NCBI GenBank assembly: GCA_002373995.1
Contig: DFLB01000008.1
Coordinates: 88,042-151,234 of the forward strand
Length of the DNA: 63,193 nucleotides
Direction of reading: 5' to 3'
DNA from: Bacteroidales bacterium UBA3630
GTDB lineage: Bacteria > Bacteroidota > Bacteroidia > Bacteroidales > P3
This document shows, in pieces, positions 49,852 to 57,503 of this stretch. A program made the translations under genes and the position numbers. Every line of letters starts with the position of its first letter. The stretch's first letter is position 1. The notes below the pieces were generated by a model. The model saw nothing but the letters and a program-made list of their open reading frames with translations, searched no databases and had not been told where the DNA came from.

Positions 49852-50886
49852 TTATTCGTAGTGCCGTATGCGGACGTCGGTGCCGGGCAGTTGGGCGGGG
49901 ATGCCGCTGACGTCGGTCTCGCCGTAGTGGTAGGGAAAGAGCACCTTGGGCTGCACCATCTGGGCGGCACGGACGAGCTGGTCCGTAGTCATGGTGAAGG
50001 GTTGGTTGCAGGGCAGGAAGGCGATGTCGATGTCCTTGATATTGGACATCTCGGGGATGTCCTCGGTGTCGCCGGCGATGTAGAGGTGCAGGCCGTCGAG
50101 GGTGAGGATATAACCGTTGTCGCGCCCCTTGGGGTGGAACTGCAGGTGCTCGGTGGTGGTGTTGTAGGCAGGTACGGCCTCAAGCAAGATGTCCCCGTCC
50201 AATGTCAGCCGCTCGCCATTGCTCATGGCGGTGCCGCTGCCATACAGCTCGACGCAACGCGGATTCATGACGAGCTTTGTTCCGTCGGTGGTGAGCTGAC
50301 GGAGGGCGGCGGTGTCGTAATGGTCAAAGTGCTCATGCGTCACAAGGATGATGTCGGCCTTGGACATCGTGCTGTAATCCACCGTGCGACCGCGCAGTTG
50401 TGTGACGGGGTCGACATATATCACCCGTCCGTCGTGCTCGATGCAGATGCTGGCATGCATCAGGGCGTGGAGTTTTACAAGTTTGCCACTCGGGGTGGCG
50501 AACACGTCGGTCTCCACCGTTGTCGTCGACCTGCCGGCCTTCTGCCAGGCAAGGATGCCGCCGTCGAGATTGTACACCGTGCAGCCATTGGCAACCAACT
50601 GCTCGGCGGCCTTGAGGCTGCGGCGTCCGCCACGGCAGTAGACGGCCACCTCACCCTCGATGCCCTGGATGCGCTGGGCGAAGTCGGCGGCTTTCACATC
50701 GATATTCTCCGCCCCGAAAAGGTGCCCTTCGGCATACTCGGCCGCTGTGCGCACATCAATCAGCCTCACTTCCTTCTGACCTGCCACAGAAGCAAATTCT
50801 TCCACCCCAAGGATCTTGGTGTTCTTGCCGCTCCCGCAGCCGAACAATATCGAAGTCAATATGGTAAGCATTAAAACTCGTTTCAT
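49852..50886 (-). CDS. lipoprotein with rhodanese and metallo-beta-lactamase (UlaG-like) domains
   Basis: The 344-residue lipoprotein (SILFGC) has an N-terminal rhodanese domain with RLIDVRTAAEYAEGHLFGA and active-site loop CRGGRRS (about 83-89), followed by an MBL-fold hydrolase domain with THEHFDHYD (about 202-210), AGDTEDIPE and a late YHYGET. Both active sites look complete. Rhodanese-MBL pairs occur in persulfide dioxygenases and polysulfide enzymes, but the MBL part here is UlaG/L-ascorbate-lactonase-like. The ATG at 50886 follows a promoter at 50908-50937. The reaction is unknown. Confidence 0.83.
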   Translation of the reverse strand: MKRVLMLTILTSILFGCGSGKNTKILGVEEFASVAGQKEVRLIDVRTAAEYAEGHLFGAENIDVKAADFAQRIQGIEGEVAVYCRGGRRSLKAAEQLVANGCTVYNLDGGILAWQKAGRSTTTVETDVFATPSGKLVKLHALMHASICIEHDGRVIYVDPVTQLRGRTVDYSTMSKADIILVTHEHFDHYDTAALRQLTTDGTKLVMNPRCVELYGSGTAMSNGERLTLDGDILLEAVPAYNTTTEHLQFHPKGRDNGYILTLDGLHLYIAGDTEDIPEMSNIKDIDIAFLPCNQPFTMTTDQLVRAAQMVQPKVLFPYHYGETDVSGIPAQLPGTDVRIRHYE

Positions 50887-50907
50887 TTTCTTATTTTGAT
50901 TTTTCTG

Positions 50908-50937
50908 CAAAGATACACAATTATTCTGATTGTCAAA
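50908..50937 (-). promoter_or_regulatory. -33/-7 promoter of the rhodanese-MBL gene
   Basis: On the minus strand TTTG (50934-50937), 18 nt, TATCTTTG (50908-50915), 21 nt upstream of the ATG. Confidence 0.7.
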
Positions 50938-50981
50938 ATTAATATGTATAGTCGCCCATGGTATATAACGGCGTTAAAAAA

Positions 50982-51009
50982 GAAGCAGTTATAAAAATAT
51001 AACTACTTC
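50982..51009 (-). terminator. terminator of the 51106-51450 gene
   Basis: GAAG-c-AGTTATA pairs with TATAACT-a-CTTC around AAAA. On the minus strand six Ts follow. It marks the left edge of the AT-rich island. Confidence 0.75.
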
Positions 51010-51105
51010 TTCTGCTTTTTTGACTGCTTTTACCCTTGCTCTATAATAGACTTTCAGTCAGTTTATTACGGCATTTTTGCACAGTGTCGGAATAAGGAAA
51101 ACTAA

Positions 51106-51450
51106 TTAATCTGTCACCTCAAAGTAATATTGCGCATCCTCCCCTGTAAGATTCTCTATACACCATCCGTCCGCCTCTCGCCAAAGTCGGTCATAGACAC
51201 GTTCTAGTTCAATGTTATGGTCGTGGTGCTGCCATATTTTATGATTGAGGACGAGGACAAACTCGGTAAGGTATTCAATGTTATCTTTCCATTCATTGAA
51301 GGCACGATTGTAGGTGTCCTGCACTGCTGCGGTGCCGAAATGGTCGGCAATGGTGAAATCATCCCAGAAGGTTGTCTGTGATTTGAGGCCATGCTCCTCC
51401 ATTATTACATCTATTACATTCATCGTTTTGAGTTTTTGATTTGTAGCCAT
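51106..51450 (-). CDS. hypothetical protein of the mobile island
   Basis: The 114-residue soluble, acidic protein is rich in Trp and His (EWKDNIEYLTEFVLVLNHKIWQHHDH) and probably all-helical. The family is not recognised; proteins of this look are frequent cargo in Bacteroides conjugative and integrative elements. Alternative starts MNVIDVIM (51420) and MATNQK (51450) are both possible. It ends in its own terminator. Confidence 0.6.
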   Translation of the reverse strand: MATNQKLKTMNVIDVIMEEHGLKSQTTFWDDFTIADHFGTAAVQDTYNRAFNEWKDNIEYLTEFVLVLNHKIWQHHDHNIELERVYDRLWREADGWCIENLTGEDAQYYFEVTD

Positions 51451-51523
51451 ATTCTCGCCGAGAATATGGAATTATGTGGTTAAATTTGTCTTTCTCGCAA
51501 TGAAAACATCGTATAAAAGAAAA

Positions 51524-51539
51524 GGAGCCTTCAGGCTCC
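51524..51539 (-). terminator. terminator of the 51561-52136 gene
   Basis: GGAGCCT and AGGCTCC separated by two bases, followed on the minus strand by TTTTCTTTT, 21 nt after the stop. Confidence 0.8.
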
Positions 51540-51560
51540 CTCTCCAATCCGTTTGGATGA

Positions 51561-52136
51561 TTACTTTTTGGCATCCTTTTTCCCTTTCTTTGAATCCTTT
51601 TTTGTGTCCTTTGGATTAGTTGCAGGGACTTCGGGTTTGGTTTCCTCTACTGCCACCGTCACAATTTCGGGTTCTTCGGGGTCGTTGATGTCCCCATTAG
51701 GTATGATGTTTTCGGTGTCGGTAGGTTTTTCGATGTTCTCCAATGCCTCTATCGGGTCAATGGGTGGTTGAGGGTCTGGGTTCTCTTTCTTCGACTTTTC
51801 TTTGGATTCCTTTTTTGGTCTCTCCTTATCGAGTTCCAATAGCAGGTCTTTGTATAGTTTGTCCCAATTCTTCCCTTCCTTTTCATCAATCGTCCATAGA
51901 CGGCTCTCATAAGCAGTTTTTACGGAGGGGTAACATTCCTGTGGAATGTCGTAGAATTCATGCAATACTACTTGCCCGACTTTGCCTGCCTTTACACGGA
52001 GGTTTCGCAACTGATGGTAAATATCCATCTTTGAAGAAGTGAATGGGGTATTCACGAAAGTTGCAATGTTGTCCCCATGCATGATAACGAGGTAACGTGT
52101 GCTGCTGACGATGTTGATTTGCTCGTTGCTTTTCAT
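51561..52136 (-). CDS. hypothetical protein with lysine- and proline-rich tail
   Basis: The 191-residue reading from 52136 (frame open to 52169) has an N-terminal 100 residues that look folded (NIVSSTRYLVIMHGDNIATF, MDIYHQLRNLRVKAGKVGQVVLHEFYDI). The rest is disordered with KKESKEKSKKENPDPQPP and ends KKDSKKGKKDAKK. No family is recognised. The basic tail suggests nucleic-acid or membrane contact. The pair of 80-nt palindromic repeats lies about 210-390 nt upstream. Confidence 0.6.
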   Translation of the reverse strand: MKSNEQINIVSSTRYLVIMHGDNIATFVNTPFTSSKMDIYHQLRNLRVKAGKVGQVVLHEFYDIPQECYPSVKTAYESRLWTIDEKEGKNWDKLYKDLLLELDKERPKKESKEKSKKENPDPQPPIDPIEALENIEKPTDTENIIPNGDINDPEEPEIVTVAVEETKPEVPATNPKDTKKDSKKGKKDAKK

Positions 52137-52347
52137 TGTGATTGTGGGCTGTTGTCGCATCGCCCCCATCGGTCTAATGATTATTGTGATTAAAATGATT
52201 ATCCTATTTGTCCAGTGCCTTATCCTGTCAATGAACTCCTACTATAGATAAACTATAATCCAATAACATTAACGAATGATTTTTTAGTCTCAAATTTGAA
52301 TACAAAAATCTAAAAATCATTTAGTTGAGCAATAATCCTATCAATCA

Positions 52348-52529
52348 CATCCAATCAAAACTATTTCTGCTACTGACTGGATAGTTATAATATATATTAT
52401 CCCGTATGAGGAAATAGTTTTGATTGAAATGTAAAATGCCATAATCATCCAATCAAAACTATTTCTGCTACTGACTGGATAGTTATAATATATATATTAT
52501 CCCGTATGGGGAAATAGTTTTGATTGAAA
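52348..52529. repeat. two direct copies of an 82-84 nt palindromic element
   Basis: Copies at 52348-52429 and 52446-52529 are separated by 16 nt and differ by one TA expansion and one base. Each has 15-bp terminal inverted repeats (AATCAAAACTATTTC and its complement) and an inner GGATAgttATAATATATATTATCCC dyad. They lie between the HTH gene and the gene at 51561. Confidence 0.9.
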
Positions 52530-52555
52530 CACTATTAGAAAAATAACTACAATAA

Positions 52556-52581
52556 AAAAAGAGACCTGCAGGTCTCTTTTT
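52556..52581. terminator. bidirectional terminator after the HTH gene
   Basis: AAAAAGAGACCT and AGGTCTCTTTTT around GC form a perfect palindrome with T-runs both ways, 3 nt after the stop of the minus-strand HTH gene. Confidence 0.85.
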
Positions 52582-52583
52582 GT

Positions 52584-53357
52584 CTATCCTAAAAGATTGT
52601 CAGGAAATACAAATCTATGATCAAACTTAAATTCAGCTTCCACATATGATTTAGCTCTTTCTTCCATGCTCGACAAAATACTCTCAATTCCTTGATGAGC
52701 AAAGAAAAAATCACAACATTCAATATGAGACAGAAATCTAACGAAAGCAGCATCATTTCCTTTTTTCATATCCCAATTCCTTTTGTTTTCTTCCGTTTCT
52801 GTATTGATAATGATAGTTTTCATACAAGGAATGACAATGTCAAACATTGTAATCTCATTTCCATTCAGTTCTTTCATGATTTGATTACATAGTATTCCCG
52901 TGCCACTCTTCGAAAGACGATACTTCAAATATGGATATTTTCCGTTGGAGTGAATAATCCTTTCTGTGAGAATATTGCTGAAAGTTGCGTTTTCTGATGG
53001 GGACTTGCAAGTTAAGTCTTTATTTATTCCTTCGAATAGATGAAAACCCTTTATTATATCTTTCACTTCACATACATCTAAACCAAATCGGGAGGCTAAC
53101 TTTTCTGCTGTATGTCCCCATCCATATCGCTCCACAATTTTAGATTGAATTCTTTTGTCTTTTCTTATCTTTTGCGCAACTGACATTTTCTTTCTGCCTA
53201 CTTTTTTATTCATATCTCCAACTTCCGCAAGATATTTGATAATTACCTGCGTTCCACAACCTATTTCTTTGGCAATCTCTTTTTTATTCTTGCCTTCATT
53301 GCGGAATCTGATAATTGATTCCTTTTCTACGTCTGTTAAAATTCGAGGACTTCTCAT
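52584..53357 (-). CDS. helix-turn-helix DNA-binding protein of the island
   Basis: The 257-residue protein has an N-terminal helix-turn-helix, as in transposases and resolvases (ESIIRFRNEGKNKKEIAKEIGCGTQVIIKYL), then a second basic segment VGRKKMSVAQKIRKDKRIQSKIVERYGWGHTAEKLASRFGLD that looks like another HTH. The C-terminal 140 residues are of unknown fold with HIECCDFFFAHQG. No DDE or serine-recombinase catalytic residues are evident, so a regulator is more likely than an enzyme. Upstream are three phased GTTAA boxes shared with another island gene. Confidence 0.65.
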   Translation of the reverse strand: MRSPRILTDVEKESIIRFRNEGKNKKEIAKEIGCGTQVIIKYLAEVGDMNKKVGRKKMSVAQKIRKDKRIQSKIVERYGWGHTAEKLASRFGLDVCEVKDIIKGFHLFEGINKDLTCKSPSENATFSNILTERIIHSNGKYPYLKYRLSKSGTGILCNQIMKELNGNEITMFDIVIPCMKTIIINTETEENKRNWDMKKGNDAAFVRFLSHIECCDFFFAHQGIESILSSMEERAKSYVEAEFKFDHRFVFPDNLLG

Positions 53358-53437
53358 ATGTTTGTTATTTTATACCCTTTGGGGCGTTTGTTGGTATTTT
53401 TTTTGTTACATCTATAAATAATGGAAACCACCTCAAA

Positions 53438-53468
53438 GTTAAGTCCCTAAATAGTTAAAGATTGTTAA
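53438..53468 (-). promoter_or_regulatory. three phased GTTAA boxes upstream of the HTH gene
   Basis: GTTAA at 53438, 53454 and 53464 (spacing 16 and 10), adjacent to a TCAAAGTTAAG block. The same module with identical spacing is at 54892-54922 upstream of the 54393-54827 gene. Confidence 0.6.
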
Positions 53469-53541
53469 ATGATATTCTCATAAAAAAATGGAAATCTGTC
53501 GTTTGGGCCTTTGTCGAAGACCGTAGTTAGTTTTCATAAAA

Positions 53542-53584
53542 AAAACCGGATTCGAGGTTTCCTACGCCTTTTGAATCCGGTTTT
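53542..53584 (-). terminator. terminator-like hairpin with a complementary partner upstream
   Basis: AAAACCGGATTC pairs with GAATCCGGTTTT. On the minus strand eight Ts follow. Its loop contains AAAAGGCGTAGG, the exact complement of CCTACGCCTTTTG at 53634-53646 (minus-strand sense), 60 nt upstream on the same strand. The 53358-53851 gap holds no other gene. Confidence 0.65.
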
Positions 53585-53851
53585 GAAATATCCACTATAC
53601 GATTAAATAAAGATACTGCCACAATCTGCCAACCAAAAGGCGTAGGGGGAAAGGTTGGTTTTATGCTTCTTTCTTTGATGCTCTACTTTAATTATAAAGA
53701 GGTGCTGTGGATTGTTTAACATTGAAGTCTTTTTTTGTGTAATTACTATTGGAAATACAAATCGTCAGTAATTCCATTGTAAGAATCATCGTCATAATTG
53801 GTATTATTTGAATATATTGATTGGCGTTTATGCAATAAAAAGGAGGTTTTT

Positions 53852-54193
53852 ATGTTATCTTTATACGAATATATAACGTCTAAAAAAATGGCAGACAAAT
53901 TACGTTTCAAAGTCAGTTGGGAGACTATATCCGAGGCTCCCGATGAAGGGGAATCCTATCTATCCCCCAGCGAGTTATTTAAGGCAGGAATGACGGCATC
54001 GGGGCAAAAAATTGATGATTATGACCCAGCCGATACAGAGGCGCCTGCTTATATCGAGTTCGTGGAGGCTGATAGTAATGAGCATAGTTACGTTAAAGTA
54101 GACCTCGATGGCACCGTTACCGAGATTACCAATGACGAATATTGGGAAGGCTTCGATTGGGAAGAGTATCGGAGGAATAATCGTTTGGATTAA
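53852..54193 (+). CDS. small acidic hypothetical protein
   Basis: The 113-residue protein is rich in Asp, Glu and Tyr (TEAPAYIEFVEADSNEHSYVKVDLDG), probably beta-rich, ending EYWEGFDWEEYRRNNRLD. The start is set by an unusually strong Shine-Dalgarno AAAGGAGG 6 nt before the ATG, rare in this organism and more typical of recently acquired genes. The strong negative charge is reminiscent of DNA-mimic or inhibitor proteins, but no family is recognised. A hairpin follows. Confidence 0.62.
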   Translation: MLSLYEYITSKKMADKLRFKVSWETISEAPDEGESYLSPSELFKAGMTASGQKIDDYDPADTEAPAYIEFVEADSNEHSYVKVDLDGTVTEITNDEYWEGFDWEEYRRNNRLD

Positions 54194-54200
54194 AAAAAAT

Positions 54201-54262
54201 CTCGCAAATAAAAGGAGAACTCCTATAAACCTTATAAATGGGTGGTTTGCGGGAGTTCTTTT
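54201..54262. repeat. hairpin copy 1 (AAGGAGAACTCC) downstream of the acidic protein gene
   Basis: AAAAGGAGAACTCC pairs imperfectly with GGGAGTTCTTTT. The flank ACACAAATAA...AGGAT-TTGAGGA resembles the region right after the hairpin at 57979-58029, next to the integrase end. Confidence 0.65.
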
Positions 54263-54326
54263 GTTAAAACACAAATAAATGCGCAAATATAGGATGTTTT
54301 GAGGATTAAAAGACCTTAATCCACTC

Positions 54327-54374
54327 TTAATTGATGTCTTCCTCGGTGTGGAAGTATTTTGATGGTGTGATATT
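54327..54374 (-). pseudogene. C-terminal remnant of a tyrosine recombinase
   Basis: The minus-strand frame ending TAA at 54327 reads NITPSKYFHTEEDIN. At DNA level the region aligns by eye with the 3' end of the intact integrase gene (58072-58140), including TCCTCGGTnTGGA and ATATnCC. The Y in KYFHTEED would be the nucleophile. The rest of the gene is gone, replaced by the gene at 54393. Confidence 0.45.
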
Positions 54375-54392
54375 CCATATCAGTAACCCGCA

Positions 54393-54827
54393 TTATACGG
54401 CAAGTAAATGCGGTTTTTTGTTTTGGAGGGGATAATGGAAATTCTCCACATTCGGTTTTCCTTCGGGTTTCTTAAGGGGGGCAATCTCCCGTCGTTGTAT
54501 CTCTAATGTATATCTCCCTTCTCCGCAATACAGCATATGGAGTATGAAAAGGGGAGATACTCCGTTTCCCTCTTTGAAGTTGTCGGACACCGCAACGGAA
54601 TAGACGTGAAATCCGCCGTCCATGCCCCAATTCCCAATGCCGTGATGGCGTATCTGTTTAGTTAGGTCGTAATCCATATCCTTCTTACAACTGCCCGCCC
54701 AATCATCTTCGGGCAGTTTGCATCGAAGAAGATAAAGACCTTCTTCGGGCATTGTTTCAAACTCTTTCGGGGTCAATTCTATGAATTGAAAGATTGGGTC
54801 GGTTTGGGTGTTGTTTTTGTTTACCAT
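54393..54827 (-). CDS. hypothetical protein of the mobile island
   Basis: The 144-residue soluble protein has QFIELTPKEFETMPEEGLYLLRCKLPEDDWAGSCKKD, then GNWGMDGGFHVYSVAVSDNF and a basic tail. No family is recognised. The gene carries the same upstream module (TTTGAGG-GTTTCC plus three GTTAA boxes) as the HTH gene, so both are probably controlled by one regulator. It abuts the integrase remnant at its 3' side. Confidence 0.6.
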   Translation of the reverse strand: MVNKNNTQTDPIFQFIELTPKEFETMPEEGLYLLRCKLPEDDWAGSCKKDMDYDLTKQIRHHGIGNWGMDGGFHVYSVAVSDNFKEGNGVSPLFILHMLYCGEGRYTLEIQRREIAPLKKPEGKPNVENFHYPLQNKKPHLLAV

Positions 54828-54891
54828 AACTTTGAATTTTTGATTGATTATTGTTTCTTTTACACATATGTATAAAGGGAAACCCTCAAAA

Positions 54892-54922
54892 GTTAAGCAA
54901 TGAAATTGTTAATAATTGTTAA
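54892..54922 (-). promoter_or_regulatory. three phased GTTAA boxes upstream of the 54393-54827 gene
   Basis: GTTAA at 54892, 54908 and 54918 (spacing 16 and 10), identical in spacing to 53438-53468. The rest of the 54923-55096 gap shows no gene. Confidence 0.6.
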
Positions 54923-55096
54923 GTGGCGGAATTGTCATCTATAAGGCTGAAAACGTGAATAAAACCTCCTTCAAAATGGTGATTACTGACAAATTAAGAC
55001 GTTGAAAGATGAGAAATGCGCAATTTATAGCACTGATTCCCAGTATGCTTTGTTTTCGTGTATCAAAATAAGTGCGTCCGTATCAGAAAAAATGTG

Positions 55097-55104
55097 TATC
55101 TTTG
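55097..55104 (+). promoter_or_regulatory. -7 box of leader RNA L2
   Basis: TATCTTTG lies 92 nt before the first stem of the L2 leader, the same distance as in L1. Confidence 0.65.
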
Positions 55105-55196
55105 CACTATCAAATTAAAACATAATTAGATGGCATAAAAACAACTGAATAAAATAGACATAGATAGACAATTAGTGCGTTAATCGCCTTTTTTGC

Positions 55197-55306
55197 ATAC
55201 GGAAATTCTGGAAAAATTTCAAAGTATTATCTGCAAAGGAAAGGAGAAACGCTCACTGACCGTGAGCTTTCTTGTTTGCAGATAAGGTTTTCCAGAGCCT
55301 CCGTAT
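55197..55306 (+). ncRNA. structured leader RNA, copy L2
   Basis: The outer stem has two parts: ATACGGA (55197) with TCCGTAT (55300-55306), and CTGGAAAA (55208) with TTTTCCAG (55288-55295). The inner stem TTATCTGCAAA (55227-55237) pairs perfectly with TTTGCAGATAA (55275-55285). The apical hairpin is GCTCAC/GTGAGC (55251-55267). Stem order and promoter distance match L1 and L3. Confidence 0.75.
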
Positions 55307-55332
55307 GGACAAAACAAGTTCACGGCTTTTTT
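55296..55332 (+). terminator. attenuator-type terminator of the L2 leader
   Basis: AGCC-tc-CGT (55296-55304) can pair with ACGGCT (55322-55327), followed by six Ts, 10 nt before the first possible ATG. Its left arm overlaps the outer stem of L2, so the two folds exclude each other. Confidence 0.6.
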
Positions 55333-55360
55333 ATTGTCACAAATGGTAAAACCAAACAAC

Positions 55361-55948
55361 ATGGAAAATAAAGCAGACAAAGGGTATTCCCGACAACTTG
55401 ACCTCGAAGAGAAGTTCAACTGTTATTGGAATCAGGCGTTAAAGACGAATGGCGTAGACTATTTGCAACGCCTTACAATTAACGACCTTGTCGAGATGAA
55501 GAAAGCCATCAGCAACATCAACAACTTGATAACATTAAGGGTTACGTTAAGTTTTATTGATGAAATATGCAGATTGGGAATTGTCAATAATGAGCAGGCA
55601 GAAAGAATAAAGAAAGAGGTCAATGAGCAACATCCAAATACTAATGGATTTGATGTCCAAGACAAGGAAAGTAGAATCATTGCAGAAATAAAATGCAATA
55701 TTCCTGTTGGAGAAAAGAGTTTCGGGGCTGCTCAAAAGAATGCACTGAAAAAAGACCTGCAAGGGCTTCGCAACGGAAAAGTCAAAGGTGACATTGATAA
55801 TATCGATAATTACTACAAGTTTATGGTAATACAAGATGTTTCCAAAGCCCGAATTGCGATGAAAGAACTCTACGGCGATGATTGCGTAGAACTTGTTGAT
55901 AAGAATATTGATACAGACCACATTTACATTGTTTATATCAGTTTATGA
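55361..55948 (+). CDS. hypothetical protein, possible PD-(D/E)XK fold, first gene of the radical SAM operon
   Basis: The 195-residue reading from 55361 (ATG at 55343 also possible) is helical in its first half (YLQRLTINDLVEMKKAISNINNLI). The second half has FDVQDKESRIIAEIKCN, a D...ExK arrangement like PD-(D/E)XK nucleases, then KFMVIQDVSKARIAMKELYG and a final beta strand HIYIVYISL. The nuclease idea is an inference from this short motif. The stop overlaps the radical SAM gene start (ATGA), so both are made together. It lies downstream of the L2 leader and its terminator. Confidence 0.6.
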   Translation: MENKADKGYSRQLDLEEKFNCYWNQALKTNGVDYLQRLTINDLVEMKKAISNINNLITLRVTLSFIDEICRLGIVNNEQAERIKKEVNEQHPNTNGFDVQDKESRIIAEIKCNIPVGEKSFGAAQKNALKKDLQGLRNGKVKGDIDNIDNYYKFMVIQDVSKARIAMKELYGDDCVELVDKNIDTDHIYIVYISL

Positions 55949-57459
55949 GCAGTGAGATATATTACCGACCACCGTGGACTTGTGGCAAATACAATGCCGA
56001 CAAGCATGTGGCTATTATGTTTAATCTACTTGAGGACATTGACTATTTCTTTGAGAAAGAAGCCGCAGATGTTATTGGATATGTGTTGGCAACAGAAAAG
56101 GGGAATGCAATTTCTGTGAAAAATGTATCTGACCTACTTCAAATCGCCCCAATCTCAATAAACAATTTTTTCAATAAATTGGAAAACTATGGGCTGCTTT
56201 CGTTTACCCCCATTACTGATGCGATTGTAGATGAGTATAGAAATGAATGCAAGAAAAAGAAACATTTTGAAGTAAATCATAATGGTCCATTAGAGAAAGA
56301 GAGTAGGACAACTGCAGAAGATGCATATTGTAAGGCGGTTTCAGAGTATGATACTATTACCACAGTGATGTTTGAATTAACATATCGGTGTAGTGAGAGT
56401 TGTATACACTGTTATAATCCTGGCGCAACAAGAAATGACTCTGAAAAAAGTAAACGAGGGGCATTGAAAGAACTCACACTCGAGGAGTATAAACGAATCA
56501 TTGATGAACTCTGTGATGCGGGGTTGGTTATTGCTGCAATATCTGGAGGTGACCCATTTTCATATCCCCATGTTTGGGAGATATTGGAGTATCTCTACCA
56601 AAAAGATGTTGCAATCAAATTGTTTACAAATGGATTGCGATTAAATGGCAATGTAAATAGACTTGCCAAACTTTATCCGAGAGATGTTAGGATTTCAGTA
56701 TATAGTGGCATAGAGAATATACACGATGGAATTACCCGAGTAGACAATTCTCTTAAGAAAACCCTCAATACGATTGAGCAGCTTATAAATCAATCTATCC
56801 ATGTTACAATTAATTGTCCTGTAATGACTCGGAATGTGCAATCCTACACGACGGTAAAGAAAATCGGCAAGAAATACAATACTGACATAGTATTCGATTA
56901 TAATATTCTCGACTCAATGGATGGCGATGTTTGTGCGACAAGAAATTTACGTCTTTCACAAGATCAAATGGAGGTAATATTACAGGACAAGGATATTGGA
57001 GGGTATATTTCAAAAGATATTCCAGAAACTTTAGAAGGAAACAAGTCGAATACTGCAGATGGAGTCCCATGTGAGGCTGGTGTATCTATGTTTTGTATCA
57101 AACCCAATGGAGATTTAATACCATGTTGCTCCCTGCATTTACCTTTCGGCAATCTAAAAAAGAATCATTTATCAGCAATTTTCAGCAATAGTGATAGTCT
57201 GCGAAAATGGAAATCTATGAAAATATCAGACTTCAAAGAGTGCTGGAAACATGATTATTGCGCATACTGCGATATGTGTATTGGGATAAATTATTCAGAG
57301 CACAAAAGTCCATTTGTTGCAGGAGAAAATAATTGCTTTATTGCAAAATGTAAATATGATTTGGTGAAAAAAATCAAAGCAAACGCACCACTAATGCAGA
57401 ATATTGAAAATAACAAAGATTGTGACCGTGAATTATATCGTCAATATAGAAAAGGGTAA
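55945..57459 (+). CDS. radical SAM/SPASM peptide-modifying enzyme
   Basis: The 504-residue protein has residues 1-110 resembling a winged-helix module (VSDLLQIAPISINNFFNKLENYGLLSF), possibly the peptide-recognition part as in PqqD-like fusions. The radical SAM core starts with the cluster motif C149-x3-C153-x2-C156 (CSESCIHC), followed by ISGGDPFSYP and RISVYSG. The C-terminal SPASM-type domain has FCIKPNGDLIPCCSLHLPFGNL and DYCAYCDMCIGIN, with at least seven cysteines for extra iron-sulfur clusters. Such enzymes install thioether or C-C links in ribosomal peptides. A small Cys-rich peptide gene begins 44 nt downstream. Confidence 0.88.
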   Translation: MSSEIYYRPPWTCGKYNADKHVAIMFNLLEDIDYFFEKEAADVIGYVLATEKGNAISVKNVSDLLQIAPISINNFFNKLENYGLLSFTPITDAIVDEYRNECKKKKHFEVNHNGPLEKESRTTAEDAYCKAVSEYDTITTVMFELTYRCSESCIHCYNPGATRNDSEKSKRGALKELTLEEYKRIIDELCDAGLVIAAISGGDPFSYPHVWEILEYLYQKDVAIKLFTNGLRLNGNVNRLAKLYPRDVRISVYSGIENIHDGITRVDNSLKKTLNTIEQLINQSIHVTINCPVMTRNVQSYTTVKKIGKKYNTDIVFDYNILDSMDGDVCATRNLRLSQDQMEVILQDKDIGGYISKDIPETLEGNKSNTADGVPCEAGVSMFCIKPNGDLIPCCSLHLPFGNLKKNHLSAIFSNSDSLRKWKSMKISDFKECWKHDYCAYCDMCIGINYSEHKSPFVAGENNCFIAKCKYDLVKKIKANAPLMQNIENNKDCDRELYRQYRKG

Positions 57460-57503
57460 ACGGAAACCCCTATAAGTTTTCCGAAAATAAAAATATTAAA
57501 CAA

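Noticed and set aside
52348..52529. Possible CRISPR array
   Set aside because: Only two repeat copies, repeats are about 82 nt with long inverted ends, the spacer is 16 nt, and no cas genes are nearby.
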